From Torulaspora globosa (Eukaryota > Ascomycota > Saccharomycetes > Saccharomycetales > Saccharomycetaceae), in the NCBI RefSeq assembly GCF_014133895.1, contig NC_050727.1:1488001-1552000 (forward strand): a stretch of DNA of 64,000 bases, in the 5' to 3' direction. The notes below the pieces were generated by a model. That model had not been told where the DNA came from. It saw only the letters and a program-made list of their open reading frames with translations, and did no database searches. Positions within the stretch are counted from its first letter, which is position 1; each line of letters begins with the position of its first letter. Below, in pieces: positions 47,459-57,963 of this stretch. The translations under genes were made by a program, and so were the position numbers.

Positions 47459-49357
47459 ATGTCTGTCACGACGATTGGAGAACTAGATCTTTTGATTCAG
47501 AAAGCTACGAGCGAAAGCATTCCGAATGGTGAGCTGGATTTACCTTCAGCGATGGAAATATCCGATGTGGTAAGGTCTCGTAGAGTATCGCCTAAAGACT
47601 GTATGAGATGCTTGAAGAAGAGAATCATGGCCACTACATCCAATCCGAATACTCAACTGGCATCGTGGAAACTTGCTGATATTTGCATAAAGAATGGTGG
47701 GATTCCCTTTATTAAAGAAGTGTGCTCCCGTGAATTCATGGATACCATGGAAAATGCCATTCTCAAGAGTCATAATAACAGTGAGCTAGAGGAACTGGTT
47801 ACAAAGCTATTTTACGAGCTTTACGTTGCATTCAAAAATGATTCGCAGTTGAACTACGTCTCAAGAGTGTACGAGAAGTTACAGGCACGAGGCGTTCAAT
47901 TTCCGCAGTCGGGCTTGGATCCAACGAATTCCATGGCTATGTTCGATTCGCGTACTCCCGCAGATTGGGTTGATTCAGATGCGTGTATGATTTGCTCGAG
48001 GAGATTTACGCTGATAAACCGGAGACACCATTGCCGATCCTGCGGCGGCATCTACTGTCAGGAGCACTCGTCTCGTCGAATCGATCTCCCGGACTTGGGT
48101 ATCTACGAACCTGTGAGGGTGTGTGATAACTGTTATGAAGATTATGACTTAAAGAAGAGTAGCACCAGCGGAAAGAAAAAGCACCACAGCAAGAGGAAGA
48201 AAAAGGCTCGCAGTGACGATTACGATGAAGAAGAGCAGCTGAGGAAGGCCATTGAGCTCTCTCTCAGGGAATCCAAGGGGAGCATCGAGCCCATCGTGCC
48301 GGTTATGCAGGGCAAAGCCGAGCCACAAGTACAGTCGAAAACAGTTGAGGAGGAAGAAGACCCTGATCTTAAGGCTGCAATCGAAGCCAGTCTAAAGGAG
48401 GCCGAGGAGGAAAGAAGGAGAAAAGAGACATATGCTGCACCGGCCCAACAATCCCAACAGAAGCCGGTTTCTGCGTTGGGTGAGACTCCCACGACCCCAA
48501 ATTTTGATTTGACAACGAGCGAAGAAGAGGATATTCATCTCTTCGCATCACTGGTGGAGAGAATGAAGACACAGTCCGCAACAGAAATACTCGAGGATAA
48601 TCAACTTGCGAAGCTTTATCAAAAAGTACTCGGTACCAGACCAAAGTTGAACAACGCATTAAATGACTCGGTGCGGAAGTACAACGCTCTAATAGACATG
48701 AACACAAAAATTTCCGATATCATGACGATATACGATACTCTACTGGAAAGACAGTTGAATAGCATTAACCTGTCAGACCGTTATTCTGTTCCTCAAGCCC
48801 CTTCAGATCCATACTCGTATTATCAAGAGAATTCTGGTGCTTACCATCAGAGAGAACAGTCAAGTCATTACCAGCAACACATTGCACTGCCAGCGACGTC
48901 ACAAACGCAGCAATCACAGCTTCCAGCAAAACAACAAGCCGGCGACCGCCTGCCTGAGTCACATCTAAACCAGATTAAAGAAATCGATTTATCTCCAAGC
49001 CAACAGACCAATGCATTACACCTCCCATCTGAACCTCCGTATCCTGTGGCAGAGGACGACGAAGCAGTACCTGGGGACCGTCTGGATCCAATATCTAACG
49101 AACTGGATGAAAGGGTCACCAGGCCTGAAACCTTAGCGACATCATCAAACTCAAGCCGAAAGCTTTCGAATGGCGCACCCTATCCTATGGAGGATGATGA
49201 GTCTGAGCATGTATCTCAGCCAAAAAACTCTATCACGAATTATAACTTCCCGACAGTACCGGTGCGCAAGATTGTACAATCAGAGCCATCACCTGGCATA
49301 CAGGAAAATGTCCCTGCGCCTTCGCAATCAGAGGAGAAACTGCTCATTGAGCTATGA
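47459..49357 (+). CDS. VPS27: ESCRT-0 subunit Vps27
   Basis: Vps27 sorts ubiquitinated cargo at endosomes with Hse1. The 632-residue protein (622 in S. cerevisiae, YNR006W) has a VHS domain (about 1-150), a FYVE finger at about 175-235 with the phosphoinositide motif RRHHCRSCGG and eight zinc cysteines, and two ubiquitin-interacting motifs (EEQLRKAIELSLRES near 260; DLKAAIEASLKEAEE near 305). The Gln/Pro-rich tail ends in LLIEL, a clathrin-box motif. A clear P[ST]AP motif for ESCRT-I was not seen in the exact form. Confidence 0.96.
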   Translation: MSVTTIGELDLLIQKATSESIPNGELDLPSAMEISDVVRSRRVSPKDCMRCLKKRIMATTSNPNTQLASWKLADICIKNGGIPFIKEVCSREFMDTMENAILKSHNNSELEELVTKLFYELYVAFKNDSQLNYVSRVYEKLQARGVQFPQSGLDPTNSMAMFDSRTPADWVDSDACMICSRRFTLINRRHHCRSCGGIYCQEHSSRRIDLPDLGIYEPVRVCDNCYEDYDLKKSSTSGKKKHHSKRKKKARSDDYDEEEQLRKAIELSLRESKGSIEPIVPVMQGKAEPQVQSKTVEEEEDPDLKAAIEASLKEAEEERRRKETYAAPAQQSQQKPVSALGETPTTPNFDLTTSEEEDIHLFASLVERMKTQSATEILEDNQLAKLYQKVLGTRPKLNNALNDSVRKYNALIDMNTKISDIMTIYDTLLERQLNSINLSDRYSVPQAPSDPYSYYQENSGAYHQREQSSHYQQHIALPATSQTQQSQLPAKQQAGDRLPESHLNQIKEIDLSPSQQTNALHLPSEPPYPVAEDDEAVPGDRLDPISNELDERVTRPETLATSSNSSRKLSNGAPYPMEDDESEHVSQPKNSITNYNFPTVPVRKIVQSEPSPGIQENVPAPSQSEEKLLIEL

Positions 49358-49524
49358 CAAACACTGCTTGTAAGGGTATTTCTTCACAACCATTGGTTTC
49401 ATAATAAATGATGAAAATGCCACTTTTCAGGCAAATTGCATAAAGATGTCCATCGCAGAATACCAGGACGATGAAACATTGGTAAGTAAATAATGACACC
49501 AGTTTTAAGTTACGTACTTTACTT

Positions 49525-50665
49525 TCAAATGCTTACTTCTTCTGTTTCTAGACCGCAGTCAATGCATCTTCTTCGCAGAACTTGGTAACCGTCATCGTTG
49601 GTTCCACCATCTATCGGAGCGCTAAAGTTGTGTACATGTGCCTTTCCATGCTTTCTTTCCTTAAGCCTTGTTGTAAACTCTTGTGCTCTAGTTTTCATCC
49701 TCATTTTAAGCATTTCTTGCTGGTATTTCTTCTCACGTCTCTGTGATTTGCCCTCTTCTCGTCTATGCCACTCCTTATCGAGACCTTCTTCGCTACCCCA
49801 TTTCTTGAATGCAAACCGTTCCACTTCGCATCTGACAAAGAGCTGCATCCTTGCAAATGTGCCTGAATGCGGGTTTGGCTTTTCCATCTTGTGGAAGAGC
49901 TCAGGATCGTTGAGCTCTGGGTCGGTGAGAAAGTAGTCCTCCTTGCATTCAGTTTTAGTGAGTAACGAGTACTTTTCTGGATGCTGTTTAACGCATGACT
50001 TACAGACCTTTAGCTTGAATATATCATCCATCACAGGATCCATCTCAATGTTAACTTGACATTCGATGCACTTCGGCGCCTGCGAAATGTGCTCTGGAGG
50101 TGGAGCATTCTCGTAAAGATGTCTTCGTTCCTGCTGCTCCCTTTTCCAATCTTCCAGAGTCTTTTGCTTCTTGCTTCCAAAGCCGTCATCACCATCATCA
50201 AATCCTGATGGCCTGTCCTGTGGATTTATATAACCACCGTTGAGATTTGTCATCGTGGCGAAATCATACTCGATATAATCTCTAGTGCGTATCGAGGGCT
50301 TAATCCTCTCCAGAGGCCTGCTGGTATTCTCACTTAACGTCTTATCATTGGCTTGCAGACTTGGTGGTGCTAAAGCTGTAGAGTCTCTCTTGCGGCCGGC
50401 TTCATCAGCAGCAGAGTCATCTTTAGGACGACCATTTCCCTTCGGCAGCTCCCTCTCTGATGCACTCTCTGGGACACTGGCCTTGGCATTCCTTTGCTCA
50501 ATTTGCTGGAGCTGATTGTCTTTAAGTATACCTCTTTGCTTGAGCCTCTCTAAGGCCTTTCTTCTGTTAGCTTCCTAAAGGTGTTAATGGTTAGTAATGT
50601 GGTTCCCCAGTTGAATAGTGGAATTAGTACAAACATACAATCCTAGCCTTCTGTTCGGGAGTCAT
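49525..50665 (-). CDS. RAD14: Nucleotide excision repair protein Rad14 (XPA), two exons
   Basis: Rad14 recognises UV-damaged DNA. Exon 1 is 50639-50665 (MTPEQKARI), exon 2 is 49525-50574; spliced they give 358 residues (371 in S. cerevisiae, YMR201C). The join reads MTPEQKARI-EANRRKALERL, matching the family start. The XPA zinc finger is CIEC...CKSC near 170-195, followed by KTECKEDYFLTDPELND and the DNA-binding block KPNPHSGTFARMQLFVRC. A C-terminal CIDCGLETEEV block ends the protein. Without the intron, the frame would start only at the internal ATG at 50253, losing ~116 residues. Confidence 0.94.
50575..50638 (-). other. RAD14 intron
   Basis: 64-nt intron on the minus strand with GTATGT donor (50633-50638), TACTAAC branch point (50590-50596) and TTTAG acceptor (50575-50579). 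It contains an in-frame stop, so it must be removed to make the full protein. Confidence 0.93.
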
Positions 50666-50807
50666 TTCGACAGCAGCTGTTTCTATTGGTTAGCATAGCT
50701 TCTTAACAGGTCGCCTCTCGCCTTAAGCTAAGTTCATTAAGTTCGCCATGTACTTATGAAAGAAAGAGATATGTATTCGTATCCGATCCTAAAAGCATCT
50801 ATTTATC

Positions 50808-51728
50808 TTACCAGCCTTCCATCGTATAATCGTGTTCTATACTTGGCGTTACGCTGGTAATGAACTTGAGAAATATCACCAAGTACTGATCCACACGCAG
50901 CGAATCATCAACGTCCGCTTGTAGATCTTCCCAATCATCAGCACCAGTTTCTTCCTTGTGTTGCTGCTGCTGCTCTTCACGCCTCATTCGCTTGACGTTA
51001 CGTACCTTATCCAGCAGAATCTTCATAACATTGGCATGTCTGCAGGGATGGATTGACACAGATAGCACCGGTGTCTTGTAAAAGGGAAGCTTCTCTATCG
51101 TTGCAGTCTTGGTTCTATAATCAGGCGCTATGTCTTCAAACATCTCCTCTGCGGTCAGCGGCGTCCCATCACTGTCGAACCCTACGATGTACATCTTTGG
51201 GACACGATATGACGTGGAGTAAGTGATGTACAGATCATAGAACCTTGCGCTGCGATTCACAGGCAGGTCTACGATATCTTCAATGCCCTCTATTTCCATG
51301 TCCTTCATCATTTCATCGATGTCGTCCGTCTCAGCTGGTCCCTGCCGTTCCTCATCCTGTCCAGCAGGCTTTGTGACGCTGTCGACACCTTCCTTAATCC
51401 ATCCTTCCTGCTCTTCATCGCCATTCCCATCCCCTGCCTCACCAAGGAACACCTCCGTCTCAGTCTCATCAACATTTACAAATTGCTGAGCCCTGACGTT
51501 GCTGGGCACTTTCCTCGTCATTAAAAACTGCTTGTTTCTAGGCAAAAAGTCCCTGTAGCTGATATCACTTGTAACCTCGTTCCACGACCATGTAGGAAAC
51601 ATGTTGCTCATGTAGTCGCCAGCTTCCACGAACTCATCCGGTGTTATCTCCCCAGTCGATAGGAACGTCGACTTGTGACTCACGGGAGTCAGATACTCCC
51701 TCCAGCTGCTCAAAGTAGATCTTATCAT
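50808..51728 (-). CDS. ATG3: Autophagy E2-like enzyme Atg3
   Basis: Atg3 transfers Atg8 to phosphatidylethanolamine. The 306-residue product (310 in S. cerevisiae, YNR007C) carries the catalytic cysteine in [11 protein letters not shown] (C229). The membrane-sensing amphipathic helix is at the N-terminus ([16 protein letters not shown]). The acidic flexible region (about 85-155) holds the Atg7/Atg12 contacts in the family, and [21 protein letters not shown] is the conserved end. Start ATG at 51728. It is divergent from LRO1. Confidence 0.96.
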   Translation of the reverse strand: MIRSTLSSWREYLTPVSHKSTFLSTGEITPDEFVEAGDYMSNMFPTWSWNEVTSDISYRDFLPRNKQFLMTRKVPSNVRAQQFVNVDETETEVFLGEAGDGNGDEEQEGWIKEGVDSVTKPAGQDEERQGPAETDDIDEMMKDMEIEGIEDIVDLPVNRSARFYDLYITYSTSYRVPKMYIVGFDSDGTPLTAEEMFEDIAPDYRTKTATIEKLPFYKTPVLSVSIHPCRHANVMKILLDKVRNVKRMRREEQQQQHKEETGADDWEDLQADVDDSLRVDQYLVIFLKFITSVTPSIEHDYTMEGW

Positions 51729-51926
51729 CCGCCAGTACCGAAGCCCTTGCCGTCTATCTTATATAGTCTGTGTGTCTTTGCGGACTGAAGTGATGAGTAT
51801 AAGGCGAGTTTTAAGTGCTTTGTAGCAACTGTCGAATGGACAAAAGGCTGGCTAATTAGGCATAAAGAGCGTCTTTAGAGTTCCTGAAAGTCGCAGAATC
51901 TTGATCAGGGCCGCTGGTTTAGTATA

Positions 51927-53942
51927 ATGACGGTCAGGAAACGGAAGAACAAGAGCAGGATGGCTGACAATGGGAAGGGAGGCGAGTACGATTGGGAAGG
52001 GTCATTGCGGGAGAGGAACTTTAATACACAATCTCATCGATTCAAGTCGAGGATCCGGCACGATCTCGACAGTGACGGACCCAGTTCTGAATCAAAAGAG
52101 CGTGAAACCTCGCCGGGATCCAATCGGGATAAGGCAAGCAGCAAGACTGGAGAATGCAGCAGCGACAAGAGTTGGAGAGATTCGCGGCGTTTGATGTTTT
52201 CCATGGGTACGATCTTGGGGATCCTGATAGCGATCTATTTCGGTGCTCTGCATGTGCATCGGAACAACTACGATCTATTTGATAGTGTGGGAAACCTGGA
52301 GACGTTTAGGGACTACCTGGACGACTGGAAGGAGGTCCTGCCACAGAGCGTAAGTAGCTTTCTGACTGACATGCAGAATGGATACTCTTCGAATGCGGGT
52401 TTGAAGGATCTGACCGAAAGTTTCGCTGTCGGGAGACAGTTGAGGAAGGAGTATAATCTTACTGCTAAGCATCCGGTGGTGATGGTGCCTGGAGTCATCT
52501 CTACCGGTTTAGAGAGCTGGGGCGTGGTTGGCGACGACGAATGCAACAGCGAGCCCCATTTTCGCAAGAGATTATGGGGGTCATTCTACATGCTGAGGAC
52601 GATGGTGTTGGACAAAGTGTGCTGGCTACGACACATAATGCTCGACCCAGAGAGCGGGCTGGATCCGCCCAATTTCCGATTGCGTGCTGCTCGAGGGTTC
52701 GAGGCTGCTGATTTCTTCATGGCAGGTTATTGGATCTGGAATAAAGTGATACAGAATCTTGGCGCCATCGATTATGATCCTGATAAGATGCTGACGGCTG
52801 CGTACGACTGGAGATTGGCATACTTAGATTTGGAGAGGCGGGACCGCTATTTCACCAAGTTGAAGGAACAAATCGAGCTGACCCATGAGTTGAGCGGCGA
52901 AAAAGTGTGTCTGGTCGGCCATTCGATGGGTTCGCAGATCGTGTTTTATTTCTTGAAATGGGTCGAAGCAGAGGGCGAGAATTACGGCAATGCCGGGCGA
53001 GGCTGGACCGACAAGCACATTGACTCCTTCGTGAACGTTGCTGGCACCCTTCTGGGTGCACCCAAAGCGGTTCCAGCGTTGATCAGTGGTGAAATGAAGG
53101 ACACCATCCAGCTCAACACATTGGCCATGTACGGTTTGGAAAAGTTCTTTAGCCGTAAGGAAAGGCTCGATATGTTACGGACATGGGGCGGTATCCCCTC
53201 CATGGTGCCCAAAGGTGGTAATCTGATTTGGGGTGACAGCTCTGTCTCTGTAGAAGATGCTTTGCACAACAGCACTGCATCACTCGGTAGCTTCATCAGA
53301 ATGGAAGGCATGTCCAATCACTCGACTCTCGACCACAACCTGACCATGCAGGAATCGATCGACATGATGCTAAAGCTCTCGCCCGATTGGCTGCAGAAGC
53401 GTGTGGAGGACCAGTACAGTTTCGGCTACGCCAAGACTCCAGCGGAGCTGCAGGAGAACGAGCTTCACCACTCTCATTGGGCAAACCCTCTGGAGGTCCC
53501 ACTACCCCTCGCACCCAACTTGAAAATATACTGCATCTATGGCGTGGGCAATCCCACAGAGAGGGCTTACGCTTACAAGGAGGTCAACGGTAACAGCTCA
53601 TTGAACATGACGATCGACTATGAGTCGCCGCAACCGGTTTTCTTCACAGATGGCGACGGTACTGTACCTCTCATAACCCACGCAATGTGTCACAAGTGGA
53701 GCGAAGGCGTTTCCCCATACAACCCTGGCGGCTCAAACGTCACAATCATAGAGATAAAGCACCAGCCGGACAGATTCGACATCAGAGGCGGCGCCAAGAG
53801 CGCCGAACACGTCGATATCCTGGGCAGTGCAGAGCTGAACGAGTACATCCTAAAGATTGCCAGCGGGTACGGCGACAAGATAGCTTCAAGACAAATATCG
53901 AACTTATCGTCATGGATCAGCGATATTGATTTCCCCATGTGA
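51927..53942 (+). CDS. LRO1: Phospholipid:diacylglycerol acyltransferase Lro1
   Basis: Lro1 makes triacylglycerol from diacylglycerol using a phospholipid as acyl donor, in the ER. The 671-residue protein (661 in S. cerevisiae, YNR008W) has a basic cytosolic N-terminus, one membrane segment near 90-112 (LMFSMGTILGILIAIYFGAL), and the LCAT-like luminal domain. The catalytic serine is S333 in GHSMGSQ; the aspartate lies in DGDGTVPL and the histidine in EHVDILG near the C-terminus. VMVPGVISTGLESWG is the oxyanion-hole block. Confidence 0.96.
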   Translation: MTVRKRKNKSRMADNGKGGEYDWEGSLRERNFNTQSHRFKSRIRHDLDSDGPSSESKERETSPGSNRDKASSKTGECSSDKSWRDSRRLMFSMGTILGILIAIYFGALHVHRNNYDLFDSVGNLETFRDYLDDWKEVLPQSVSSFLTDMQNGYSSNAGLKDLTESFAVGRQLRKEYNLTAKHPVVMVPGVISTGLESWGVVGDDECNSEPHFRKRLWGSFYMLRTMVLDKVCWLRHIMLDPESGLDPPNFRLRAARGFEAADFFMAGYWIWNKVIQNLGAIDYDPDKMLTAAYDWRLAYLDLERRDRYFTKLKEQIELTHELSGEKVCLVGHSMGSQIVFYFLKWVEAEGENYGNAGRGWTDKHIDSFVNVAGTLLGAPKAVPALISGEMKDTIQLNTLAMYGLEKFFSRKERLDMLRTWGGIPSMVPKGGNLIWGDSSVSVEDALHNSTASLGSFIRMEGMSNHSTLDHNLTMQESIDMMLKLSPDWLQKRVEDQYSFGYAKTPAELQENELHHSHWANPLEVPLPLAPNLKIYCIYGVGNPTERAYAYKEVNGNSSLNMTIDYESPQPVFFTDGDGTVPLITHAMCHKWSEGVSPYNPGGSNVTIIEIKHQPDRFDIRGGAKSAEHVDILGSAELNEYILKIASGYGDKIASRQISNLSSWISDIDFPM

Positions 53943-54243
53943 GAAAGAGCCGTCTGGTGAGCTCCAGGGTGTCTACTTTATTCATCGCTACCGTCGATAA
54001 CATGTCTTCAAAATACTACAAGCTAAGATACGCGAAGTCGCGTCTTGTCCTTAAACGGGCATATTTGGAATAAAGATGCAAGTGAAAAAATAAACAGAGA
54101 GAGAAGCCACCTTGCTCGAGCCAGTTGGATCGTTTACTCACCGTGCCAACTTGGTTGATGTTATAGAAGTTGTATAGTTGACGGCATTTCCACTCTCCCA
54201 AGGCTTACCGAACTTTAAGCGTAGCGCACCAAACAGAGGCTCG
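53943..54243. other. Intergenic region LRO1 to NRM1
   Basis: 301 bases with no recognisable element beyond the LRO1 terminator and NRM1 promoter; no MCB (ACGCGT) was seen, although NRM1 is an MBF target in S. cerevisiae. Confidence 0.45.
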
Positions 54244-54879
54244 ATGCACTTTGACGGGACCGTGACAACGATGACGTTAGAGAGAAGACTACCCCTGGGC
54301 GAGTTCTCCAGCTCGAAAGTCAACAAGCTTGGCCGCTTCACGCAATCGCAGCCATTGAAAAGAACCCGACTGCCCTCGATCAAGACTTTGATCAATTGCA
54401 CGCCGGAACTTCCAGCAATCACAGTGGCCAAGCCGCAGAGCGACTGCCGGGTGGCCAAGAAAGAGAAGCCACGCCGGGACCTGAGTAGCGTCTCCGAGAG
54501 ACTGCGAGTGAGATTACAGCTGGCCTACTTCAAGCTGAAGACCAACCAGACCAGCATCAAGTTCAAGGAGCTCAAACGCCAGTTCGAACTCAACAGTGAG
54601 CCCCCAAGCCGCAAGAAAAGAAGAAAGCTGGTTGTCTCGCAGGGCAATTACAAGACGCCGTTGAAGTCCAACACGGTCCACGACATCGCGAAACCCACCA
54701 CAGCGAAACCAGACAATTTCCTGCAGTTCCACGACCGCAGCAATAGCCCCGCGACCGCCCACACAACGCCGGTCAATGACTCCAACGCAATTGCACCGCT
54801 CCCCGAGAAGCAGAACACGCCGATGAGCGTGAAGGCCGCGAAGTCCCTGCTCCACCTCTTCACCAGCAGCCAGCACTGA
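54244..54879 (+). CDS. NRM1: MBF co-repressor Nrm1
   Basis: Nrm1 binds MBF and switches off G1/S genes as cells leave G1. From the ATG at 54244 it has 211 residues (249 in S. cerevisiae, YNR009W). The one conserved element is the GTB motif shared with Whi5, SERLRVRLQLAYFKLKTNQ (about 83-101). The rest is basic and disordered with SP/TP sites (YKTPLK, NTPMS). The longer frame starts with TTG. Synteny LRO1-NRM1 and, further on, CSE2 agrees with YNR008-YNR010. Confidence 0.88.
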   Translation: MHFDGTVTTMTLERRLPLGEFSSSKVNKLGRFTQSQPLKRTRLPSIKTLINCTPELPAITVAKPQSDCRVAKKEKPRRDLSSVSERLRVRLQLAYFKLKTNQTSIKFKELKRQFELNSEPPSRKKRRKLVVSQGNYKTPLKSNTVHDIAKPTTAKPDNFLQFHDRSNSPATAHTTPVNDSNAIAPLPEKQNTPMSVKAAKSLLHLFTSSQH

Positions 54880-55147
54880 GCCCGGCGCCAGTCGTCAGAC
54901 TACGTTTGTAACTATTATATACCGTACCAGTCATAGCATTAACCAGCATCTTACTGATTTACTTCGGTTTTAGCACTATCACTATGGACTCTCGTATAGA
55001 TCGTATTATTTTTCAGTCGTATACGAAGGGCATTGCAGATCTCTCGAGAATGATTAAAGCTATAAAACGAACAGATCTGGAAGGCCTAAGGGACCATGTT
55101 GGAGGTCAATTCTTCCAGTAAGCAAACTCTGGAAGTGGCTCATTGTA

Positions 55148-55819
55148 ATGAAGTGGTTATCGGTTGCTGTATTGCTCGGCGTGGCCGCTTATGTCTTGAA
55201 TGCCTTGTATTCGACCTGGCTGCCAACCAACTACATCTTCGATGCCAAGACTTTGAACGAGATCTGTAACGAGGTGCTGTCCAGACACGACAGCAGCTCT
55301 GAGAACTACAGCACCGAGGCTCTTTTGAGAGACGTCAGGGACGCATTGGCGCAGCACTACGGCGATAAGTATATCAATAGGTACGCCAACGACGACTGGG
55401 TGTTCAACAATGCCGGCGGTGCCATGGGACAGATGATCATTCTACATGCGTCTCTCTCTGAGTATGTGATTCTCTTTGGCAGTGCTGTAGGCACTGAGGG
55501 ACACACGGGAGTGCACTTTGCGGACGACTACTTCACCATCCTGCATGGAAAGCAGGTTGCAGCGCTGCCACACGCTGCCAACCCGGAGGTCTATCTCCCA
55601 GGTATGACCCACCACTTGGAGAGGGGCTACGCCAAGCAGTACGCTATGCCAAGCGGCTCGTTCGCGCTGGAGCTCGCCCAAGGCTGGATTCCCTGCATGC
55701 TGCCCTTCGGGTTCCTCGACACTTTCTCGAGCACTTTGGACCTCTACACGCTGGGCAAGACGGTATACTTGACCGGCAAGGACATGGCCAAGAACCTGGT
55801 CAAGAACGGTAAATTCTAA
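55148..55819 (+). CDS. ERG2: C-8 sterol isomerase Erg2
   Basis: Erg2 moves the sterol double bond from C8 to C7 in ergosterol synthesis in the ER; it is the yeast relative of the sigma-1 receptor. The 223-residue protein (222 in S. cerevisiae, YMR202W) has an N-terminal membrane segment ([19 protein letters not shown]) and the conserved cupin-like core ([37 protein letters not shown], the acidic residues of which are catalytic in the family). The gene interrupts the YNR009-YNR010 order. Confidence 0.96.
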   Translation: MKWLSVAVLLGVAAYVLNALYSTWLPTNYIFDAKTLNEICNEVLSRHDSSSENYSTEALLRDVRDALAQHYGDKYINRYANDDWVFNNAGGAMGQMIILHASLSEYVILFGSAVGTEGHTGVHFADDYFTILHGKQVAALPHAANPEVYLPGMTHHLERGYAKQYAMPSGSFALELAQGWIPCMLPFGFLDTFSSTLDLYTLGKTVYLTGKDMAKNLVKNGKF

Positions 55820-55934
55820 ATTTCAGATAGTTCTATATATTCAAGATCCAACTTAACTCATCTTATTCCACCGCAGAAGCGTGTACGACAAAGAAAGAGA
55901 GGCAGGTACACCGGCCAGCGGTCACAACTGAGCA

Positions 55935-56411
55935 ATGGCTTTGCAAAACAGTGCGCTACGAGAAGTACAAGCGATTCTGCTCCCATCGATGGGCGTTCCT
56001 CTGCCACCAGACCACGCTGCCGATGCAGATGCGACGCAAGCCGGCACAGAGACAGACAGAAAGCAGCCGCAGGCAGGCAGCATCCAGCAGCAGTCCAACT
56101 CAGCGCCCGTTGCCACCACGGCCACCGCTGAATTCATCCCGCAGATCTTCTACTCGCTGCACCAGATACGGAAGGAACCCAACAACTTCGGAAACCAGCT
56201 GGAGACCTCCACAGCGTTTATCAAGCACAGGCTCAAGAGCTGCAAGGCGCTGATAGCCAACGACGAGAACTGCAAGAACCTGCTCAGCAAGACGCCGAAG
56301 GAGTGGCACGAGTACATGCAAAACCGCGAGAAAGAACTCCAGATGAAGAGGAAGATGCTAGAGGACCTGAAGAACAAGATAGCAGCGCTGCAAACCGACC
56401 ATCAGAGCTAG
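55935..56411 (+). CDS. CSE2: Mediator subunit Med9/Cse2
   Basis: Med9 (Cse2) is a Mediator middle-module subunit. 158 residues (149 in S. cerevisiae, YNR010W). The N-terminal half is Gln/Ala/Thr-rich; the conserved Med9 domain is the C-terminal helical hairpin from about 68 (FIPQIFYSLHQIRKEPNNFGN) to the coiled end (KELQMKRKMLEDLKNKIAAL). The ATG at 55935 is the first in frame. Confidence 0.9.
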   Translation: MALQNSALREVQAILLPSMGVPLPPDHAADADATQAGTETDRKQPQAGSIQQQSNSAPVATTATAEFIPQIFYSLHQIRKEPNNFGNQLETSTAFIKHRLKSCKALIANDENCKNLLSKTPKEWHEYMQNREKELQMKRKMLEDLKNKIAALQTDHQS

Positions 56412-56682
56412 ATTTGACGGCTCAATGCCAGCTTTTAAGCCGATGGATATTGGTCACGTGCCTAATTATAAAACCTTTAAAATTTGTCACCTCAGACGAA
56501 GCGTTAAAATTTTTCAAATCGGTAGTGTCAGAGAACCGTGAATATTGGCAGGTCAAAGGAACAAATAGTGCCTAGTAGGTGAGTTTAGTGGACTTATAGG
56601 AGTTCTTGTTAGCCGAGGTGGCATTTATTGTAAGCTTCTGCCGTTTCCTGATCCAATCACTGGAAATCATCGTTTTTCAAGA

Positions 56683-57846
56683 ATGGCAAGCCCTGCAACG
56701 TTGACAGATTTCACCAAGATTCCTTCGATGCCTGGAGTGTCTCCAATGACCCCAGATCAAGCTAAAGGCGGGTTCTGGTCGTCGAATCCAATCTCTAGTT
56801 TTTGCATTGATGCGTACAGAAACGTTCATGCTCATAGACAGTCACTGTCACTGGTGAACCCCGGTACAGTGGAAAATCTCAACAAAGAAGTCGCCCGTGA
56901 TGTGTTTCTGTCACAGTACTTTTTTACTGGTTTGCGAGCCGATCTCAATAAGGCATTCTGTTTGAATCCAGCGTTTCAAACTTCTCACACTTTCTCAATG
57001 GGGTCCAGTGCCCTGCCAAGCTATGCGTTCTCCGCTTTGTTTGCAGATGACAACCTGTTTGTTCAAGGTAACCTTGATAACGAATTCTCACTGTCCGGAA
57101 GATTGAACTACGGTTGGAATAAGAACAACATTTCTAAAGTCAACCTACAGTTGGCTCACGGACAGCCAACTATGTGTCAATTGGAGCAAGACTATCAAGG
57201 CTCTGATTTCTCATTAAACTTCAAGACTTTGAACCCATCGATCTCTTCCAAGGGCTTGTTCAATGGCGTTGCTGTAGGTTCCATATTACAGAGCATCACC
57301 CCACAACTATCGCTAGGTTTGGAACTTTTGTACTCCAGAGGCCAAGGAAACGCGCCAGCCGACGCTGGCGTGTCATATTTGACCCGTTATGTCTCTGCTA
57401 AGCAAGATTGGATTTTCTCGGGTCAAATGCAGGCGAACGGTGCCCTGATTGCCTCTTTTTGGAGGAAAGTGGCTCCTAACGTCGAGGCAGGTATTGAAAC
57501 CACTCTACAGGCAGGTATGGTCCCAATCACCGACCCAGTTGTCGGTACGTCGATTGGTATTCAACCAACTATCGAAGGTTCCACTACCATTGGCGCCAAG
57601 TACGAATACAGGCAATCTGTTTACCGTGGTACCGTCGACAGTAACGGTAAGGTTGCTTGCTTCCTAGAGAGAAAGATCCTGCCCACTTTGTCAGTGTTGT
57701 TCTGCGGTGAAATTGATCATTTCAAGCAAGAGAGCAAATTGGGATGCGGTTTGCAATTTGAAACTGCCGGTAACGAGGAACTGTTAATGATGCAACAAGG
57801 TTTGGATGTCAATGGCAACCCACTGCAGGCTCCATCTCAAGTTTAA
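56683..57846 (+). CDS. TOM40: Outer-membrane translocase pore Tom40
   Basis: Tom40 forms the protein import pore of the mitochondrial outer membrane. 387 residues, the same as S. cerevisiae (YMR203W). The beta-barrel strands run from about 80 to 360, with recognisable blocks FQTSHTFSMGSSALPSYAFS and DSNGKVACFLERKILPTLS. The N-terminal ~70 residues form the inner helix region and the tail is Asn/Gln-rich. Codon use is strongly biased, fitting high expression. Confidence 0.96.
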   Translation: MASPATLTDFTKIPSMPGVSPMTPDQAKGGFWSSNPISSFCIDAYRNVHAHRQSLSLVNPGTVENLNKEVARDVFLSQYFFTGLRADLNKAFCLNPAFQTSHTFSMGSSALPSYAFSALFADDNLFVQGNLDNEFSLSGRLNYGWNKNNISKVNLQLAHGQPTMCQLEQDYQGSDFSLNFKTLNPSISSKGLFNGVAVGSILQSITPQLSLGLELLYSRGQGNAPADAGVSYLTRYVSAKQDWIFSGQMQANGALIASFWRKVAPNVEAGIETTLQAGMVPITDPVVGTSIGIQPTIEGSTTIGAKYEYRQSVYRGTVDSNGKVACFLERKILPTLSVLFCGEIDHFKQESKLGCGLQFETAGNEELLMMQQGLDVNGNPLQAPSQV

Positions 57847-57963
57847 GCTTGATGGGAATCTCTGATATAGCTGTACATAGTTCTATATTTCTCCCCCTCA
57901 TATATCTGAACTCCCTCTAATGAATGCAAAGCTTTCCATCGAATTTAAATGCAAATCTGAATC

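Noticed and set aside
49446..49493. ATG with 12 codons followed by GTAAGT, like a first exon
   Set aside because: No TACTAAC branch point follows and the only acceptor lies antisense in RAD14; the 15-codon frame is probably fortuitous or part of the VPS27 3' region.
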